Below are positions 50,008 through 58,689 of a stretch of DNA of 64,000 nt, piece by piece. Source of the DNA: JAJZVS01 sp963708095 (GTDB taxonomy: Bacteria > Pseudomonadota > Alphaproteobacteria > Acetobacterales > Acetobacteraceae); assembly GCA_963708095.1 (NCBI GenBank), contig OY970182.1, forward strand, positions 4,464,001 to 4,528,000. Reading direction: 5' to 3'. Under the pieces are notes generated by a model, which was given only the letters and a program-made list of their open reading frames with translations, did no database searches and was not told the DNA's origin. The position numbers were made by a program, and so were the translations under genes. Position 1 is the stretch's first letter, and each line of letters begins with the position of its first letter.

Positions 50008-51498
50008 ATGGCCCGGGGCAGGCTTCGTCTGGCCCTGGTCGCAGTCCTGATACTGGCGCTCGGCCCCGCCTGGACGGTGCGGCCCGCCCAGGCCGCGCCG
50101 CCGGTGATGGGTTGGAGCGCGGTCGCCCGTAAGGTCGTGCCTGCGGTCGTCAACATCTCGGTGCTGACGATCGCCAAGGACGGAAAGCGGGGCATTGGCG
50201 AACGCCAGGAAGAAGTCGGGTCCGGCTTCATCATCGACCCGTCCGGCGTCATCGTCACCAACAAGCACGTCATCGCCGGCGCTTTTCGCATCACCGTCAC
50301 GTTGGACGACGGACGCCAACTGCCGGCGAAGCTGATCGCCGCGGCGAGCATGGTCGACCTCGCGGCGCTGAAGATCGACGCCGGGCACCCGCTGCCGGTG
50401 CTGAAGCTGGCCCCCCCTGGGGCGGTTCAGCCGGGCGATCCGGTGCTTGCGGTCGGCAATCCGCTCGGCGTCGGCATGTCGCTCAGCGCCGGCATCGTGA
50501 GCGGCGTGAATCGTGACCTGATGAAGAGCCCGTTCGATGACTACGTGCAGACCGACGCGGCCATCAACCACGGCAATTCCGGCGGCCCGCTGATCGACAC
50601 CAAGGGCGAGGTCGTCGGCGTCGACACCATCCTGCTCACCAATGTCGCCAACGAGGGCTCGAACGGGCTGGGGTTCGCCATCTCCTCCCCTGTGGTGGGC
50701 GAAGTGGTGAACCATCTGATCGATCCGAACGCCGCGCCGGTGGGCTGGATCGGCACCAGCCTGCAGGACGTCACCCCCGATCTGGCGGATGCGTTCGGCA
50801 TGGATCATCCCCGTGGCTTCCTGATCACCGGGATCGACAAGAACAGCCCCGCGCGCCAGGCCGGCCTGCAGGCCGGGGACGTGATCCTGCGCTACGGCAC
50901 CGGCCCCGACCAGCCAACGAACGCCCGCGCCCTGATGCGCAAGATCGCGATACTCCCGATCGGCAAGACGGACCAACTGGAGATCTGGCGCCATGGCAAG
51001 ACCTTCCCCGTGACCATCACGGTACGTGCCTGGCCGGACCTGATGGAGGCACGCGGCACGATCGTCGCGACGCCGGATACCGAACTGCCGCTACCCGCGC
51101 CCGACCTCGGCATGCTGCTGGCGCGGATCACGCCAGAGGCCCGCCAGCAATACAAGCTCGGGACCGAGAAGGGCGTGCTGGTGGTGGCGGTGGACACCCA
51201 GTCGGAAGCCTATGTCCATGGGTTGGCACCCGGCGACCTGATCGAGGAGGTGCAGGGCGAGACGGTGGCCACTCCCGGCGACGTCTATCGCCTCATGCAC
51301 TCCATGGCGGGCCGGGATCAGTTCATTGCGCTGCTGGTCCGCTGGTCGCACGGGGCCCGCTGGGTCGCGCTGCGCGCCGGTGGGGAGTCGGAGCCGGATT
51401 CAGCCGCGCTGGAGGCGCGGATGGCGCGTGGTTCCGGTTCCCGCGGCACCGCGCGCGCCTCGGTGCCGGTGCCCCGAGGAGGCTCGCAGGCACCCTGA
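50008..51498 (+). CDS. Do-like (HtrA/DegP family) serine protease
   Basis: 496-residue periplasmic protease: signal peptide (ARGRLRLALVAVLILALGPA ending near VRPAQA), trypsin-like domain with H87 (TNKHVIAGA), D117 (MVDLAALKI) and S191 (INHGNSGGPLID), followed by two PDZ domains (GFLITGIDKNSPARQAGLQAGD and GVLVVAVDTQSEAYVHGLAPGD). The Ser/Arg-rich C-terminal tail is extra. Start at 50008 gives a clean signal peptide; a GTG at 49960 would add 16 residues. It degrades or refolds damaged envelope proteins. Confidence 0.93.
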   Translation: MARGRLRLALVAVLILALGPAWTVRPAQAAPPVMGWSAVARKVVPAVVNISVLTIAKDGKRGIGERQEEVGSGFIIDPSGVIVTNKHVIAGAFRITVTLDDGRQLPAKLIAAASMVDLAALKIDAGHPLPVLKLAPPGAVQPGDPVLAVGNPLGVGMSLSAGIVSGVNRDLMKSPFDDYVQTDAAINHGNSGGPLIDTKGEVVGVDTILLTNVANEGSNGLGFAISSPVVGEVVNHLIDPNAAPVGWIGTSLQDVTPDLADAFGMDHPRGFLITGIDKNSPARQAGLQAGDVILRYGTGPDQPTNARALMRKIAILPIGKTDQLEIWRHGKTFPVTITVRAWPDLMEARGTIVATPDTELPLPAPDLGMLLARITPEARQQYKLGTEKGVLVVAVDTQSEAYVHGLAPGDLIEEVQGETVATPGDVYRLMHSMAGRDQFIALLVRWSHGARWVALRAGGESEPDSAALEARMARGSGSRGTARASVPVPRGGSQAP

Positions 51499-51610
51499 AT
51501 CGCGGCGTCCCGGGGCAGGGCCATCGTCGCGGCCGCGTTGGACTGCCGCCGCGGCGGTGAGCCGCACCCGTTTTGGATACCAGGAAGGCCCGCGGCCGCG
51601 CGCCACCCCG

Positions 51611-51754
51611 ATGGTCGAGATCCTGAAGGACAACGTGCGGCCTGAAGCAGCCGCAGTCTACGGCGCGCTTGATATGCCTTGGGCGATCCTGGTCGGCCAA
51701 ATCTCCAAGGCCTACGGCAAGGAAAGCGCGGCAGCGCCGGTGAACCTGCGCTGA
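51611..51754 (+). CDS. Possible 47-residue protein or gene remnant
   Basis: Frame MVEILKDNVRPEAAAVYGAL through to VNLR and a stop has protein-like composition unlike the surrounding out-of-frame DNA (Tyr, Ile, Lys, Asp present, few Arg/Ala runs). There is no ribosome site and no family I recognise. It sits between the protease gene and repeat copy C, so it may be the end of a disrupted gene. Confidence 0.3.
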   Translation: MVEILKDNVRPEAAAVYGALDMPWAILVGQISKAYGKESAAAPVNLR

Positions 51755-51802
51755 CCGCCGCAGCACTCGTTTGGGCTGCCGTTCGATGCCAAAGAGAGAC
51801 AT

Positions 51803-51930
51803 CATACCAGCGGCCCCGGCCGATGACTCGTCCGACGTCCACCTGGCCGCTGGTAAGTCCTTGATTTTGCGCATGGCCGCCCCGCCAACCCCATGCGCGA
51901 TACCGGCCGGCCGAAGAGGCCGCCGGTATC
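51803..51930 (-). repeat. 128-bp triple-hairpin repeat, copy C (inverted)
   Basis: Inverted relative to the other copies, with hairpin 3 at 51803-51857 (one mismatch in the outer stem), hairpin 2 at 51869-51898 (GCGCATGG/CCATGCGC perfect) and hairpin 1 at 51899-51930. It lies in the 679-base gap between the protease and Lrp genes (51499-52177). Confidence 0.88.
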
Positions 51931-52177
51931 ACGCGGCCGGCGACAGCAACGGATGGCGTTCGCGCAGGCGTTTGAGGAACGATGTCACGACGGGGTCGTG
52001 GAACCAGTCCTACCCTCGGTGGCGGCTCGGCCGCCGCGCGCCGCATGCGCGCCTTTTACGCGGATTCAGAGTAGAAATTTTCTTCCTTTTGGCCTAATGA
52101 GGCGGTTCCGACAAAATTTTTTGCCGGATGCGGCGTTTTGCGGGCGCCGCACATGCCAACCAAAAGGGACCTCGCGC
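51931..52177. promoter_or_regulatory. AT-rich leader region of the Lrp-family gene
   Basis: The stretch 52065-52130 is sharply more AT-rich than its surroundings (GTAGAAATTTTCTTCC, GACAAAATTTTTTGCC). CCTTTTGG near 52085 is matched by CCAAAAGG just before the gene, an 8-base inverted pair about 70 bases apart. Lrp-type regulators often bind such AT-rich DNA upstream of their own gene, so autoregulation is plausible; exact promoter elements cannot be assigned. Confidence 0.4.
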
Positions 52178-52642
52178 ATGGCCGCAGAGAAAGAAATGGA
52201 CCGGGTGGACCGCGAGATCCTGCGGCTGATCGCGGTCGACGCCTCGCTGTCGCTCGCCGAGATCGCCGACAAGGTGGGGCTGACCCCTACCCCCTGCTGG
52301 AAGCGCATCCGGCGGATGGAGCAGGTCGGCATCATCCTGCGCCGGGTGGCGGTGATCGACCCGGAGAAGGTGGGCCTCGGCGTCTCGGTTTTCGTCTGCG
52401 TGGAGACGGCGGACCACTCGGGGGAGTGGCTGGCACGCTTCGCCGAGGTGGTCGCCGCCATGCCCGAAATCGTCGATTCGTGGCGCATGAGCGGGGATGT
52501 CGACTACGTCCTGCACGTGGTCGTGGCGGACATCGCCGCCTACGACGGGTTCTACCGCCGCCTGATCGGCGCACTGCCGCTGCGCAACGTCACCAGCCGC
52601 TTCGCGATGGAACGGATGAAGGCCGCGCCGCTGCCGATCTGA
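52178..52642 (+). CDS. Lrp/AsnC family transcriptional regulator
   Basis: 154-residue regulator with an N-terminal helix-turn-helix (DREILRLIAVDASLSLAEIADKVGLTPTPCWKRIRRMEQ) and a C-terminal RAM ligand-binding domain (MPEIVDSWRMSGDVDYVLHVVV). Lrp-type proteins sense amino acids or related metabolites. The ATG at 52178 has AAAAGGGA upstream; ATG 52196 is an alternative. It is convergent with manB after 21 bases, so its target is probably itself or a gene outside the window. Confidence 0.94.
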   Translation: MAAEKEMDRVDREILRLIAVDASLSLAEIADKVGLTPTPCWKRIRRMEQVGIILRRVAVIDPEKVGLGVSVFVCVETADHSGEWLARFAEVVAAMPEIVDSWRMSGDVDYVLHVVVADIAAYDGFYRRLIGALPLRNVTSRFAMERMKAAPLPI

Positions 52643-52663
52643 CGGCGGCGGGCCGTCCCGACG

Positions 52664-54070
52664 TCAGTGCCCCGCGTGGCTGCCCGAGAAATCCGGCGCC
52701 GCCAGCCCCGATGCCTCCAATTGCGCCACCAGCGCCGCCTTCAGCCGCTCCAGCCCTGCCGTGTCCTTCGCCTCCGCCCGTGCCACCAGTACCGCCTGGG
52801 TGTTGGACGCGCGCAGCAGCCACCAGCCATCGTCGGTCAGCACCCGCACGCCGTCGGTTTCCGCGACCTTCGCGCCCTCGGCCCGCAGCCGCGTGGCCAC
52901 TTCCTCGATCACCTTGAACTTGCGGTCCTCGGCGCAGTCGAAGCGCAATTCCGGCGTGTTCACGACCTGCGGCAAGGCCAGGCGCACCGTGGAGAGCGTG
53001 CCGTCCATCCGCGCCAGCACACCGAGCAGCCGTACCGCCGCATACAGCGCGTCGTCGAACCCATACCAGTGATCGGCGAAGAAGATGTGCCCGGACATCT
53101 CCCCCGCCAGCGGCGCTTTCGTTTCCGCCATCTTCGCCTTGATCAGGCTGTGCCCGGTCTTCCACATCAGGGGCTTGCCGCCCGCGCGCGCCACCTCGTC
53201 AAACAGCACCTGGGACGCCTTGACGTCGGCGATGATCATCGCGCCCGGATGGGTGCGCAGCACGTCACGCGCCAGCAGCACCATCACCTGGTCGCCGAAC
53301 AGCACCGCCCCCGTATCGTCCACCAGTCCGATGCGGTCGGCGTCGCCGTCGAACGCCACCCCCACATCGGCGCCGTGCGCGCGCACCGCGTCGATGAGTT
53401 GCGCCAGGTTCGCCGGCACCGTGGGGTCCGGATGGTGCGCCGGGAAACGGCCGTCGATCTCCCCGTTCAAAACCGTATGTGTGCCGGGCAGGCCGGCGAT
53501 CAGCCGCCCGAGCACATCCCCGGCCGCGCCGTTGCCGTTGTCCCACACCACGTTCAGCGCCCGGTCGCCGCCGTCCCAGTCGCTCAGCAGCCGGGCGATG
53601 TACTCGTCCGCCACGTCGAGGCTGCGCGCCGAACCTGCCGCCTCCGTCACGTCCCCCGCTGCCGCCTGCGCGCCGAGTGCTGCGATCTGCGCGCCGTAGA
53701 ACGGCTTGCCGCCCAGCATCATCTTGAATCCGTTATAGTCCGGCGGGTTATGGCTGCCGGTCACCATCACCGCGCCCGCGGTGCGGTGTACGGTGGCCGC
53801 GTAGTACAGCATCGGGGTCGGGCCGCGGCCGACGCGCAGCACCTCGGCGCCCGAGGCCACCAGCCCGTCCACCAGCGCCAACTCCAGCTCCGGGCTGGTC
53901 AGCCGCCCATCGTAGCCCACCGCCACCGTCTTGCCGCCGCCCCGGAGAACGAGGGTAGCGAGGCACCGGCCGATCGCGAACGCATCCGCCGGGTGCAGCG
54001 TATCGCCCACAATGCCGCGGATGTCGTACTCGCGCAGCACGCTGGGATGGAAGATGTGGGAGAACGGCAT
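52664..54070 (-). CDS. manB: Phosphomannomutase/phosphoglucomutase
   Basis: 468-residue alpha-D-phosphohexomutase of the AlgC/ManB type, interconverting hexose 6- and 1-phosphates. REYDIRGIVGDTL opens the protein, the phosphoserine is S106 in MVTGSHNPPDYNG, metal binding is AFDGDADRIGLVD, the sugar loop is GEMSGHIFF and the phosphate loop ASNTQAVLVARAEA. It lies downstream of galU on the same strand (72-base gap with a GGGGGG/CCCCCC hairpin), making a sugar-nucleotide supply pair for surface polysaccharide. Confidence 0.95.
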   Translation of the reverse strand: MPFSHIFHPSVLREYDIRGIVGDTLHPADAFAIGRCLATLVLRGGGKTVAVGYDGRLTSPELELALVDGLVASGAEVLRVGRGPTPMLYYAATVHRTAGAVMVTGSHNPPDYNGFKMMLGGKPFYGAQIAALGAQAAAGDVTEAAGSARSLDVADEYIARLLSDWDGGDRALNVVWDNGNGAAGDVLGRLIAGLPGTHTVLNGEIDGRFPAHHPDPTVPANLAQLIDAVRAHGADVGVAFDGDADRIGLVDDTGAVLFGDQVMVLLARDVLRTHPGAMIIADVKASQVLFDEVARAGGKPLMWKTGHSLIKAKMAETKAPLAGEMSGHIFFADHWYGFDDALYAAVRLLGVLARMDGTLSTVRLALPQVVNTPELRFDCAEDRKFKVIEEVATRLRAEGAKVAETDGVRVLTDDGWWLLRASNTQAVLVARAEAKDTAGLERLKAALVAQLEASGLAAPDFSGSHAGH

Positions 54071-54142
54071 CGGTCGGGCGAGCTCCTCGGGATCGGGGGG
54101 CCGTCCCCCCCTCCCGCAAGGGGAGAGGGAGAAACGCGGGGG

Positions 54143-55015
54143 TCAGGCGTCGGTATAGCGGCGGAGGAACGCACGCACGGTCGGTCCGAGATCGGGGTGC
54201 TTCAGCGCGAACGCGATCTGCGCTTCCAGATACCCCGCCTTGTCGCCGCAATCGAACCGTCGTCCCTCGTAGCGCAGCCCATGGAACGGCTGGCGGCCGA
54301 TCAGCCGGGCCATCCCATCGGTGAGCTGCACCTCCCCGCCGGCGCCACGATCCATCCGCGCCAGCTCCTCGATCACTTCTGGCATCAGCACATAGCGCCC
54401 GATGACGGAGAGGGTGGACGGCGCCAGTTCCGGCGGCGGCTTCTCCACCAGGCCCAGCACCTCCACCATCCGCCCGTCGTCGCTGCCGGTCTTGAGGATG
54501 CCGTAGCGGTGGGTGTGCTCGCGGGCCACTTCCGTCACCGCCACCACGTTGCCGCCGGTCTCCCGATAGGCGTCGGCAAGCTGCTGCAGGCACGGCGTCT
54601 CGGACAGCACGAGGTCGTCCGGCAGCAGGATCGCGAACGGGTCGTCGCCCACGAAGGCGCGCGCGCACCAGATGGCGTGGCCGAGGCCGTGCGGCACCTG
54701 CTGGCGCACCGTCACCATCGAGCCGGGCTCGACTTGGGTGCCCTCCAGCAAGGCAAGCGCTTCCTGCTTGTCGCGGTCGCGCAAGGTGGCTTCCAGTTCG
54801 AACGCGATATCGAAATGCTCCACCAGTGCGGTTTTGCCGCGGCCGGTGACCATGCAGAACTGCTCGATGCCGGCGGCACGGGCTTCCTCGACCGCGTACT
54901 GGATCAGCGGCTTGTCGACGACCGGCAGCATTTCCTTCGCCACCGCCTTGGTGGCGGGAAGGAAACGGGTGCCGAGACCGGCCACCGGGAAAACGGCTTT
55001 GCGCAGCGGCTTCAT
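54143..55015 (-). CDS. galU: UTP-glucose-1-phosphate uridylyltransferase
   Basis: 290-residue nucleotidyltransferase making UDP-glucose. RKAVFPVAGLGTRFLPATKAVAKEMLPV is the nucleotide-binding signature, followed by DKPLIQYAVEEA, MVTGRGKTALVEHFD, AILLPDDLVL and GVVEKP-like LGLVEKPPP. Length is normal. The start MKPLRKAVFP at 55015 is where homology begins. Confidence 0.97.
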   Translation of the reverse strand: MKPLRKAVFPVAGLGTRFLPATKAVAKEMLPVVDKPLIQYAVEEARAAGIEQFCMVTGRGKTALVEHFDIAFELEATLRDRDKQEALALLEGTQVEPGSMVTVRQQVPHGLGHAIWCARAFVGDDPFAILLPDDLVLSETPCLQQLADAYRETGGNVVAVTEVAREHTHRYGILKTGSDDGRMVEVLGLVEKPPPELAPSTLSVIGRYVLMPEVIEELARMDRGAGGEVQLTDGMARLIGRQPFHGLRYEGRRFDCGDKAGYLEAQIAFALKHPDLGPTVRAFLRRYTDA

Positions 55016-55200
55016 CGGGGGCGATTCTCCCGGTTCAGACCCGTCCGGCGCGGAGGATCCGGCCGGTGGCGGAGACATACAGCATCTTGGGTGGCGGTAA
55101 ACGCGCGGCACCCCCGGACCGCGGTCAACGCAACGTCATTCCGCGCACGGCGAACCGTTGCCCGATGGGCACCGATCGAAGTTTGGACGTTGCGGTCATT

Positions 55201-55229
55201 AAGGCCGGGGCGCGCTGCCCGTTGGCCTT
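55201..55229. repeat. Minimal form of the AAGGCC palindromic repeat
   Basis: AAGGCCGGGGCGCGCTGCCC is followed by GTTGGCCTT, giving AAGGCC/GGCCTT arms and a GC-rich loop, in the 249-base gap between galU and the J-protein gene. It resembles the 2744-2777 hairpin. The rest of the gap shows nothing further. Confidence 0.5.
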
Positions 55230-55264
55230 GCTGCCGAAGCGTTCGCACCCTCCGCCCGGCGGTC

Positions 55265-55726
55265 TCAGGCGCGGCGCGCCGTGCCCAGCAGCACGTCGCG
55301 GGCCTGGTTGAGGCGCGCAGCGATCCAGTCCGAGCCGCCGGCGTCAGGGTGTGCGGCGCGCATCAGGCGGCGGTGGGCGGCGCGGATTTCGGCGGCGCTG
55401 GCCCCGGGGGCGAGACCCAGGACCTGGTACGCTTCTTCCCGGCTCATGCTGCCCCCGCCGGGGGGCGGTGCGGGGCGCGGACCGAAGCGCACGTCGGGAT
55501 GGGCGGCGCGCCAGCGTTCCCAGATCAGGGGGCCGAACAGCACGCCGGCGCCGATGGCGATCCCCTCCCGCCCGGTCAGCACCAGCAGCAGCATCAGGCT
55601 GAGGCCGCCGAGGGCGGCGAGCCAGGCGAGGAAGGATTTGATGGTGGCGACGTTCGCGCGCTCGAACGCGCGCAGCCCGCCCAGGAAGGCCACCAGCACC
55701 GCCCCGCCGAGGATCAGCCACAGCAT
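55265..55726 (-). CDS. Membrane-anchored DnaJ-domain protein
   Basis: 153-residue protein with two N-terminal hydrophobic segments (about residues 2-18 and 33-65) and a C-terminal J domain: EEAYQVLGLAPGASAAEIRAAHRRLM and the HPD motif in RAAHPDAGGSDWIAARLNQARDVLL. It should stimulate an Hsp70 (DnaK) at the cytoplasmic face of the inner membrane, resembling Pam18/TIM14-type J proteins. It lies 20 bases downstream of the enoyl-CoA hydratase gene. Confidence 0.9.
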   Translation of the reverse strand: MLWLILGGAVLVAFLGGLRAFERANVATIKSFLAWLAALGGLSLMLLLVLTGREGIAIGAGVLFGPLIWERWRAAHPDVRFGPRPAPPPGGGSMSREEAYQVLGLAPGASAAEIRAAHRRLMRAAHPDAGGSDWIAARLNQARDVLLGTARRA

Positions 55727-55746
55727 GTCGGATCATGCGCCCCGGA

Positions 55747-56523
55747 TCACGTGCCGGTGAAGATGGGTTTGCGTTTTTCCTTGAACGCGGCGACGCCTTC
55801 CCGGTGATCCGCCGTTTCGTGCAGTTGCGGCTGGATCAGGCTCTCGTAGTCGAGGAATTCGTCGAGGCTCGGGCCCACCGCGCGGTCGAACATGCGCTTG
55901 GCGAGGCCGAGGGCGAAAGTGGGTCCGGCGGCATAATCGGCCGCGAGTTCGTGCGCCTTGTCGAGCAGGGTGTCGGCCGGCACCACGTATTCCGCCAGGC
56001 CGAGGCGCAGTGCCTCCTCGGCCGCGACGATGCGGCCGGAGAACGCCAGTTCCTTGCCGCGCGCCGGCCCGACCCTGCGGGCGAGGAACCAGGCGGCGCC
56101 GCCGTCCGGCGCCAGGCCGACGCGGCGGAAGGTGGCGCCGAAGCGGGCATCGTCGGCCGCGACGATGAGGTCGCAGGCGAGCGCGTAGCTCCAGCCCACG
56201 CCCACCGCGACGCCGCGCACCGCGGCGATCAGCGGCTTCTCGATGCTGTGCAGCAGGCGCACGACGGTGTGGCTGCCGCGCTGCATTCGCTGCCGGCCGG
56301 CACGGAGCGAGCGGTCGTCCCCCATGCCGCCGACATCGGCGCCGGAGCAGAAATGCGCCCCCGCCCCGGTCAGGATGGCGGCGCGGATCGCGTCGTCGTC
56401 GCGGACGCGGATCAGTTGGTCGCGCAATTCGGCGCGCATCTCCATCGTCAGCGCGTTCATCCGCTCCGGCCGGTTCAGCACCAGCCGCGCCACCGCTCCG
56501 TCCACGATCAGGTCAACCGCCAC
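55747..56523 (-). CDS. Enoyl-CoA hydratase/isomerase family protein
   Basis: 258-residue crotonase-fold protein. VARLVLNRPERMNALTMEM, the oxyanion stretch ILTGAGAHFCSGADVGGMG and VAVGVGWSYALACDLIVAADDARFGATFRRVGL are typical, and the C-terminal half contains FDRAVGPSLDEFLDYE. The catalytic Glu positions of classical hydratases are not clearly kept (GGAAWFLARRVG replaces the usual GGTQRLPR), so isomerase or other crotonase activity is possible. Divergent from the CoA transferase gene 96 bases away, with which it may share a pathway. Confidence 0.9.
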   Translation of the reverse strand: MAVDLIVDGAVARLVLNRPERMNALTMEMRAELRDQLIRVRDDDAIRAAILTGAGAHFCSGADVGGMGDDRSLRAGRQRMQRGSHTVVRLLHSIEKPLIAAVRGVAVGVGWSYALACDLIVAADDARFGATFRRVGLAPDGGAAWFLARRVGPARGKELAFSGRIVAAEEALRLGLAEYVVPADTLLDKAHELAADYAAGPTFALGLAKRMFDRAVGPSLDEFLDYESLIQPQLHETADHREGVAAFKEKRKPIFTGT

Positions 56524-56618
56524 CGCGCGCCCCCTTGCGTTGCGGCGCTATCAAGCGCGGTTGACGGGACGGGGACAAGCGGCCAGCGTTCCGTGGTTCG
56601 GGGCGGGGGAGAGGGCGG

Positions 56619-57806
56619 ATGGCGCGGCCGTTCGAGGGCATCAGGGTGATCGACATCACGCATGTGCTGGCGGGGCCGTTCGCGGCCTACCAGTTGGGCG
56701 TGCTCGGCGCGGACGTGATCAAGGTGGAACATCCCGCCGATCCGGACCAGAGCCGCGGGACGGGCACCGACCCGGCGCTGAACCGGGCGCAGATGGGCAC
56801 CGGCTTCCTGACCCAGGGGTCGAACAAGCGCGCCATCACCGTCGATCTGAAGACGCGCGCGGGGCAGGAGATCATCCGCAAGCTGGCGGCCACGGCGGAT
56901 GTGTTCGTGGAGAACTACCGGCCGGGCGCGCTGGCCGCGCTGGGCCTGGGCTATGAGGCGCTGGCCGCGATCAACCCGCGGCTGATCTATGCGTCGTTCT
57001 CGGCCTTCGGGCAGGAGGGGCCGCGCGGGCAGCAGACGGCGTACGACCACGTGATCCAGGCGACGTCCGGGATCATGGCGATGACCGGGACGGAGACGGT
57101 GCATCCGGTGAAGTTCGGCTCCCCGGCGATCGACTACGCAACCGGAACGATGGGGGCGTTCGCGCTGGCCTCGGCGCTGTTCCAGCGGGAGCGTACGGGG
57201 CAGGGACAGCGGATCGACATGGCGATGCTGGACGTCGCGATGATCCTGATGGCGTCGCATCTGACGGGGTTCCTGCGCAACGGCAAGCATCCGAAGCCGC
57301 ACGGCAACAAGCAGCCGCACGCGACCAATTCGGCCTACGGGACGAAGGACGGTCTGGTGATGCTGGGCGCGTCGAACCTGCGCCAGCAGAAGCGGCTGTG
57401 GACGGTGCTGGAACGCCCGGAGATGATCAAGCGGACGAACGAGGCGCGCGATGCCGATCATGCGCGCGAGGAAGCGGTTCTGAACGAGATCATGGCCACC
57501 CGCACCGCGGCCGAGTGGGAAGACTACCTGCAGGCCCGCCACGTTCCCGCCGCGCGGGTGCGACGGATGGAGGAGGCACTGGCGGACCCGCAGCTTGCGA
57601 CGCGCGGGGTGCTGCATCGCCACACCGGCGCGTCGGGGGTGGAGGGCGCGTTCTCGGTGCCGCTGGCGGCGTTCAAGTTCGCCCATGGCGGGCCGCGGAT
57701 CGACAGGCCGCCGCCGGCGCTCGGCGAGCATACCGACACGATCCTGCACGAGCTTGGCTACGACCCGGACGCGATCGCCGCGTTGCGGGCGGAAGGAGTG
57801 GTCTGA
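56619..57806 (+). CDS. CaiB/BaiF family CoA transferase
   Basis: 395-residue class III CoA transferase. IRVIDITHVLAGPFAAYQLGVLGADVIKVEHP, VFVENYRPGALAALGLG, YASFSAFGQEGPRG and the C-terminal LGEHTDTILHELGYD are the family blocks; the catalytic Asp is probably in IDYATG. Together with the LLM oxidoreductase that begins one base after its stop, and the divergent enoyl-CoA hydratase, it suggests a small acyl-CoA catabolic unit. Confidence 0.93.
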   Translation: MARPFEGIRVIDITHVLAGPFAAYQLGVLGADVIKVEHPADPDQSRGTGTDPALNRAQMGTGFLTQGSNKRAITVDLKTRAGQEIIRKLAATADVFVENYRPGALAALGLGYEALAAINPRLIYASFSAFGQEGPRGQQTAYDHVIQATSGIMAMTGTETVHPVKFGSPAIDYATGTMGAFALASALFQRERTGQGQRIDMAMLDVAMILMASHLTGFLRNGKHPKPHGNKQPHATNSAYGTKDGLVMLGASNLRQQKRLWTVLERPEMIKRTNEARDADHAREEAVLNEIMATRTAAEWEDYLQARHVPAARVRRMEEALADPQLATRGVLHRHTGASGVEGAFSVPLAAFKFAHGGPRIDRPPPALGEHTDTILHELGYDPDAIAALRAEGVV

Positions 57807-57807
57807 G

Positions 57808-58671
57808 ATGGAACTGGGTCGGTTGGGCGTCTGGTATCCGGTGGACCAGCTGGACGCGGCAGGGTTGCGCGCATTCGTCGCGACCGTGGAGGGGCACGGC
57901 TACGACGTGCTGTGGTACCCGGAATCGCGCGGCTACGAATCGCTGTCGGTCGCCGGGTTCATGCTGGGGTGCAGCCGGCGGTTGAAGCTGGGATCCTCGA
58001 TCGCCAGCATCTACGCGCGCGATGCGTTCACCGCAGGGCGCGGCCTGGCGACGTTGCGGGAGATGTACGGAGACCGCTTCATCCTGGGGCTTGGCGTGAG
58101 CCACGTGCCGATGGTGGAAGGCGTGCGCGGGCACACCTACGCCAAGCCGGTGCCGGCGATGCGCGCCTATCTGGACGGGATCGAGAAGGCGCTGGGCTCG
58201 CCGACGGCGGAGGCGCCGATCGCCCTCGCCGCACTGGGCCCGCTGATGCTGAAACTGGCCGGAGCGCGCACAAGCGGCGCGCTGCCCTACAACGTGACGC
58301 CGATGCATACCGCCGAGGCGGCCAAGGTGCTCGGGTCCGGCAAGTGGCTGGCGGTGGAACAGAAAATCTGCCTGGAAACCGATTCCGTAAAGGCGCGTGC
58401 GCTGGGGCGGAAGGCGCTGGAACGCTACATGCGGTTGGACAACTACCGCAACAACTGGCTGCGCATCGGCTTCACGGAGGCGGAGCTGGCGAACGGCGGG
58501 TCCGACGACTTCATCGACGCCATGGTGCTATGGGGCGACGCGGCGAAGATCCAGCACGGGCTGCGCACCCATTTCGACGCCGGTGCAACGCATGTATGCC
58601 TCCAGCCGGTGCATGTGGAGGGGGATTTCGCGGCGCGCGACCGCATGCTGGCGGCGCTGGCGGGGACGTAG
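57808..58671 (+). CDS. LLM-class flavin/F420-dependent oxidoreductase
   Basis: 287-residue luciferase-like TIM-barrel protein. It begins LGRLGVWYPVDQLDAAGLRA and contains VLWYPESRGYESLSVAGFML, KLGSSIASIYARD, FILGLGVSHVPMVEGVRG and the C-terminal GDAAKIQHGLRTHFDAGATHVCLQPV, the pattern of the TIGR03620 F420-type subgroup. GGAAGGAG ten bases before the ATG supports the start. Whether the cell makes F420 cannot be seen here; FMN is the alternative cofactor. Its stop is followed by convergent icd. Confidence 0.88.
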   Translation: MELGRLGVWYPVDQLDAAGLRAFVATVEGHGYDVLWYPESRGYESLSVAGFMLGCSRRLKLGSSIASIYARDAFTAGRGLATLREMYGDRFILGLGVSHVPMVEGVRGHTYAKPVPAMRAYLDGIEKALGSPTAEAPIALAALGPLMLKLAGARTSGALPYNVTPMHTAEAAKVLGSGKWLAVEQKICLETDSVKARALGRKALERYMRLDNYRNNWLRIGFTEAELANGGSDDFIDAMVLWGDAAKIQHGLRTHFDAGATHVCLQPVHVEGDFAARDRMLAALAGT

Positions 58672-58689
58672 GCGGGCGGTCGTTCCCGC

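Noticed and set aside
52667..55807. 1046-residue plus-strand open frame
   Set aside because: Antisense to manB, galU and the J-protein gene, with composition typical of complementary-strand translation.
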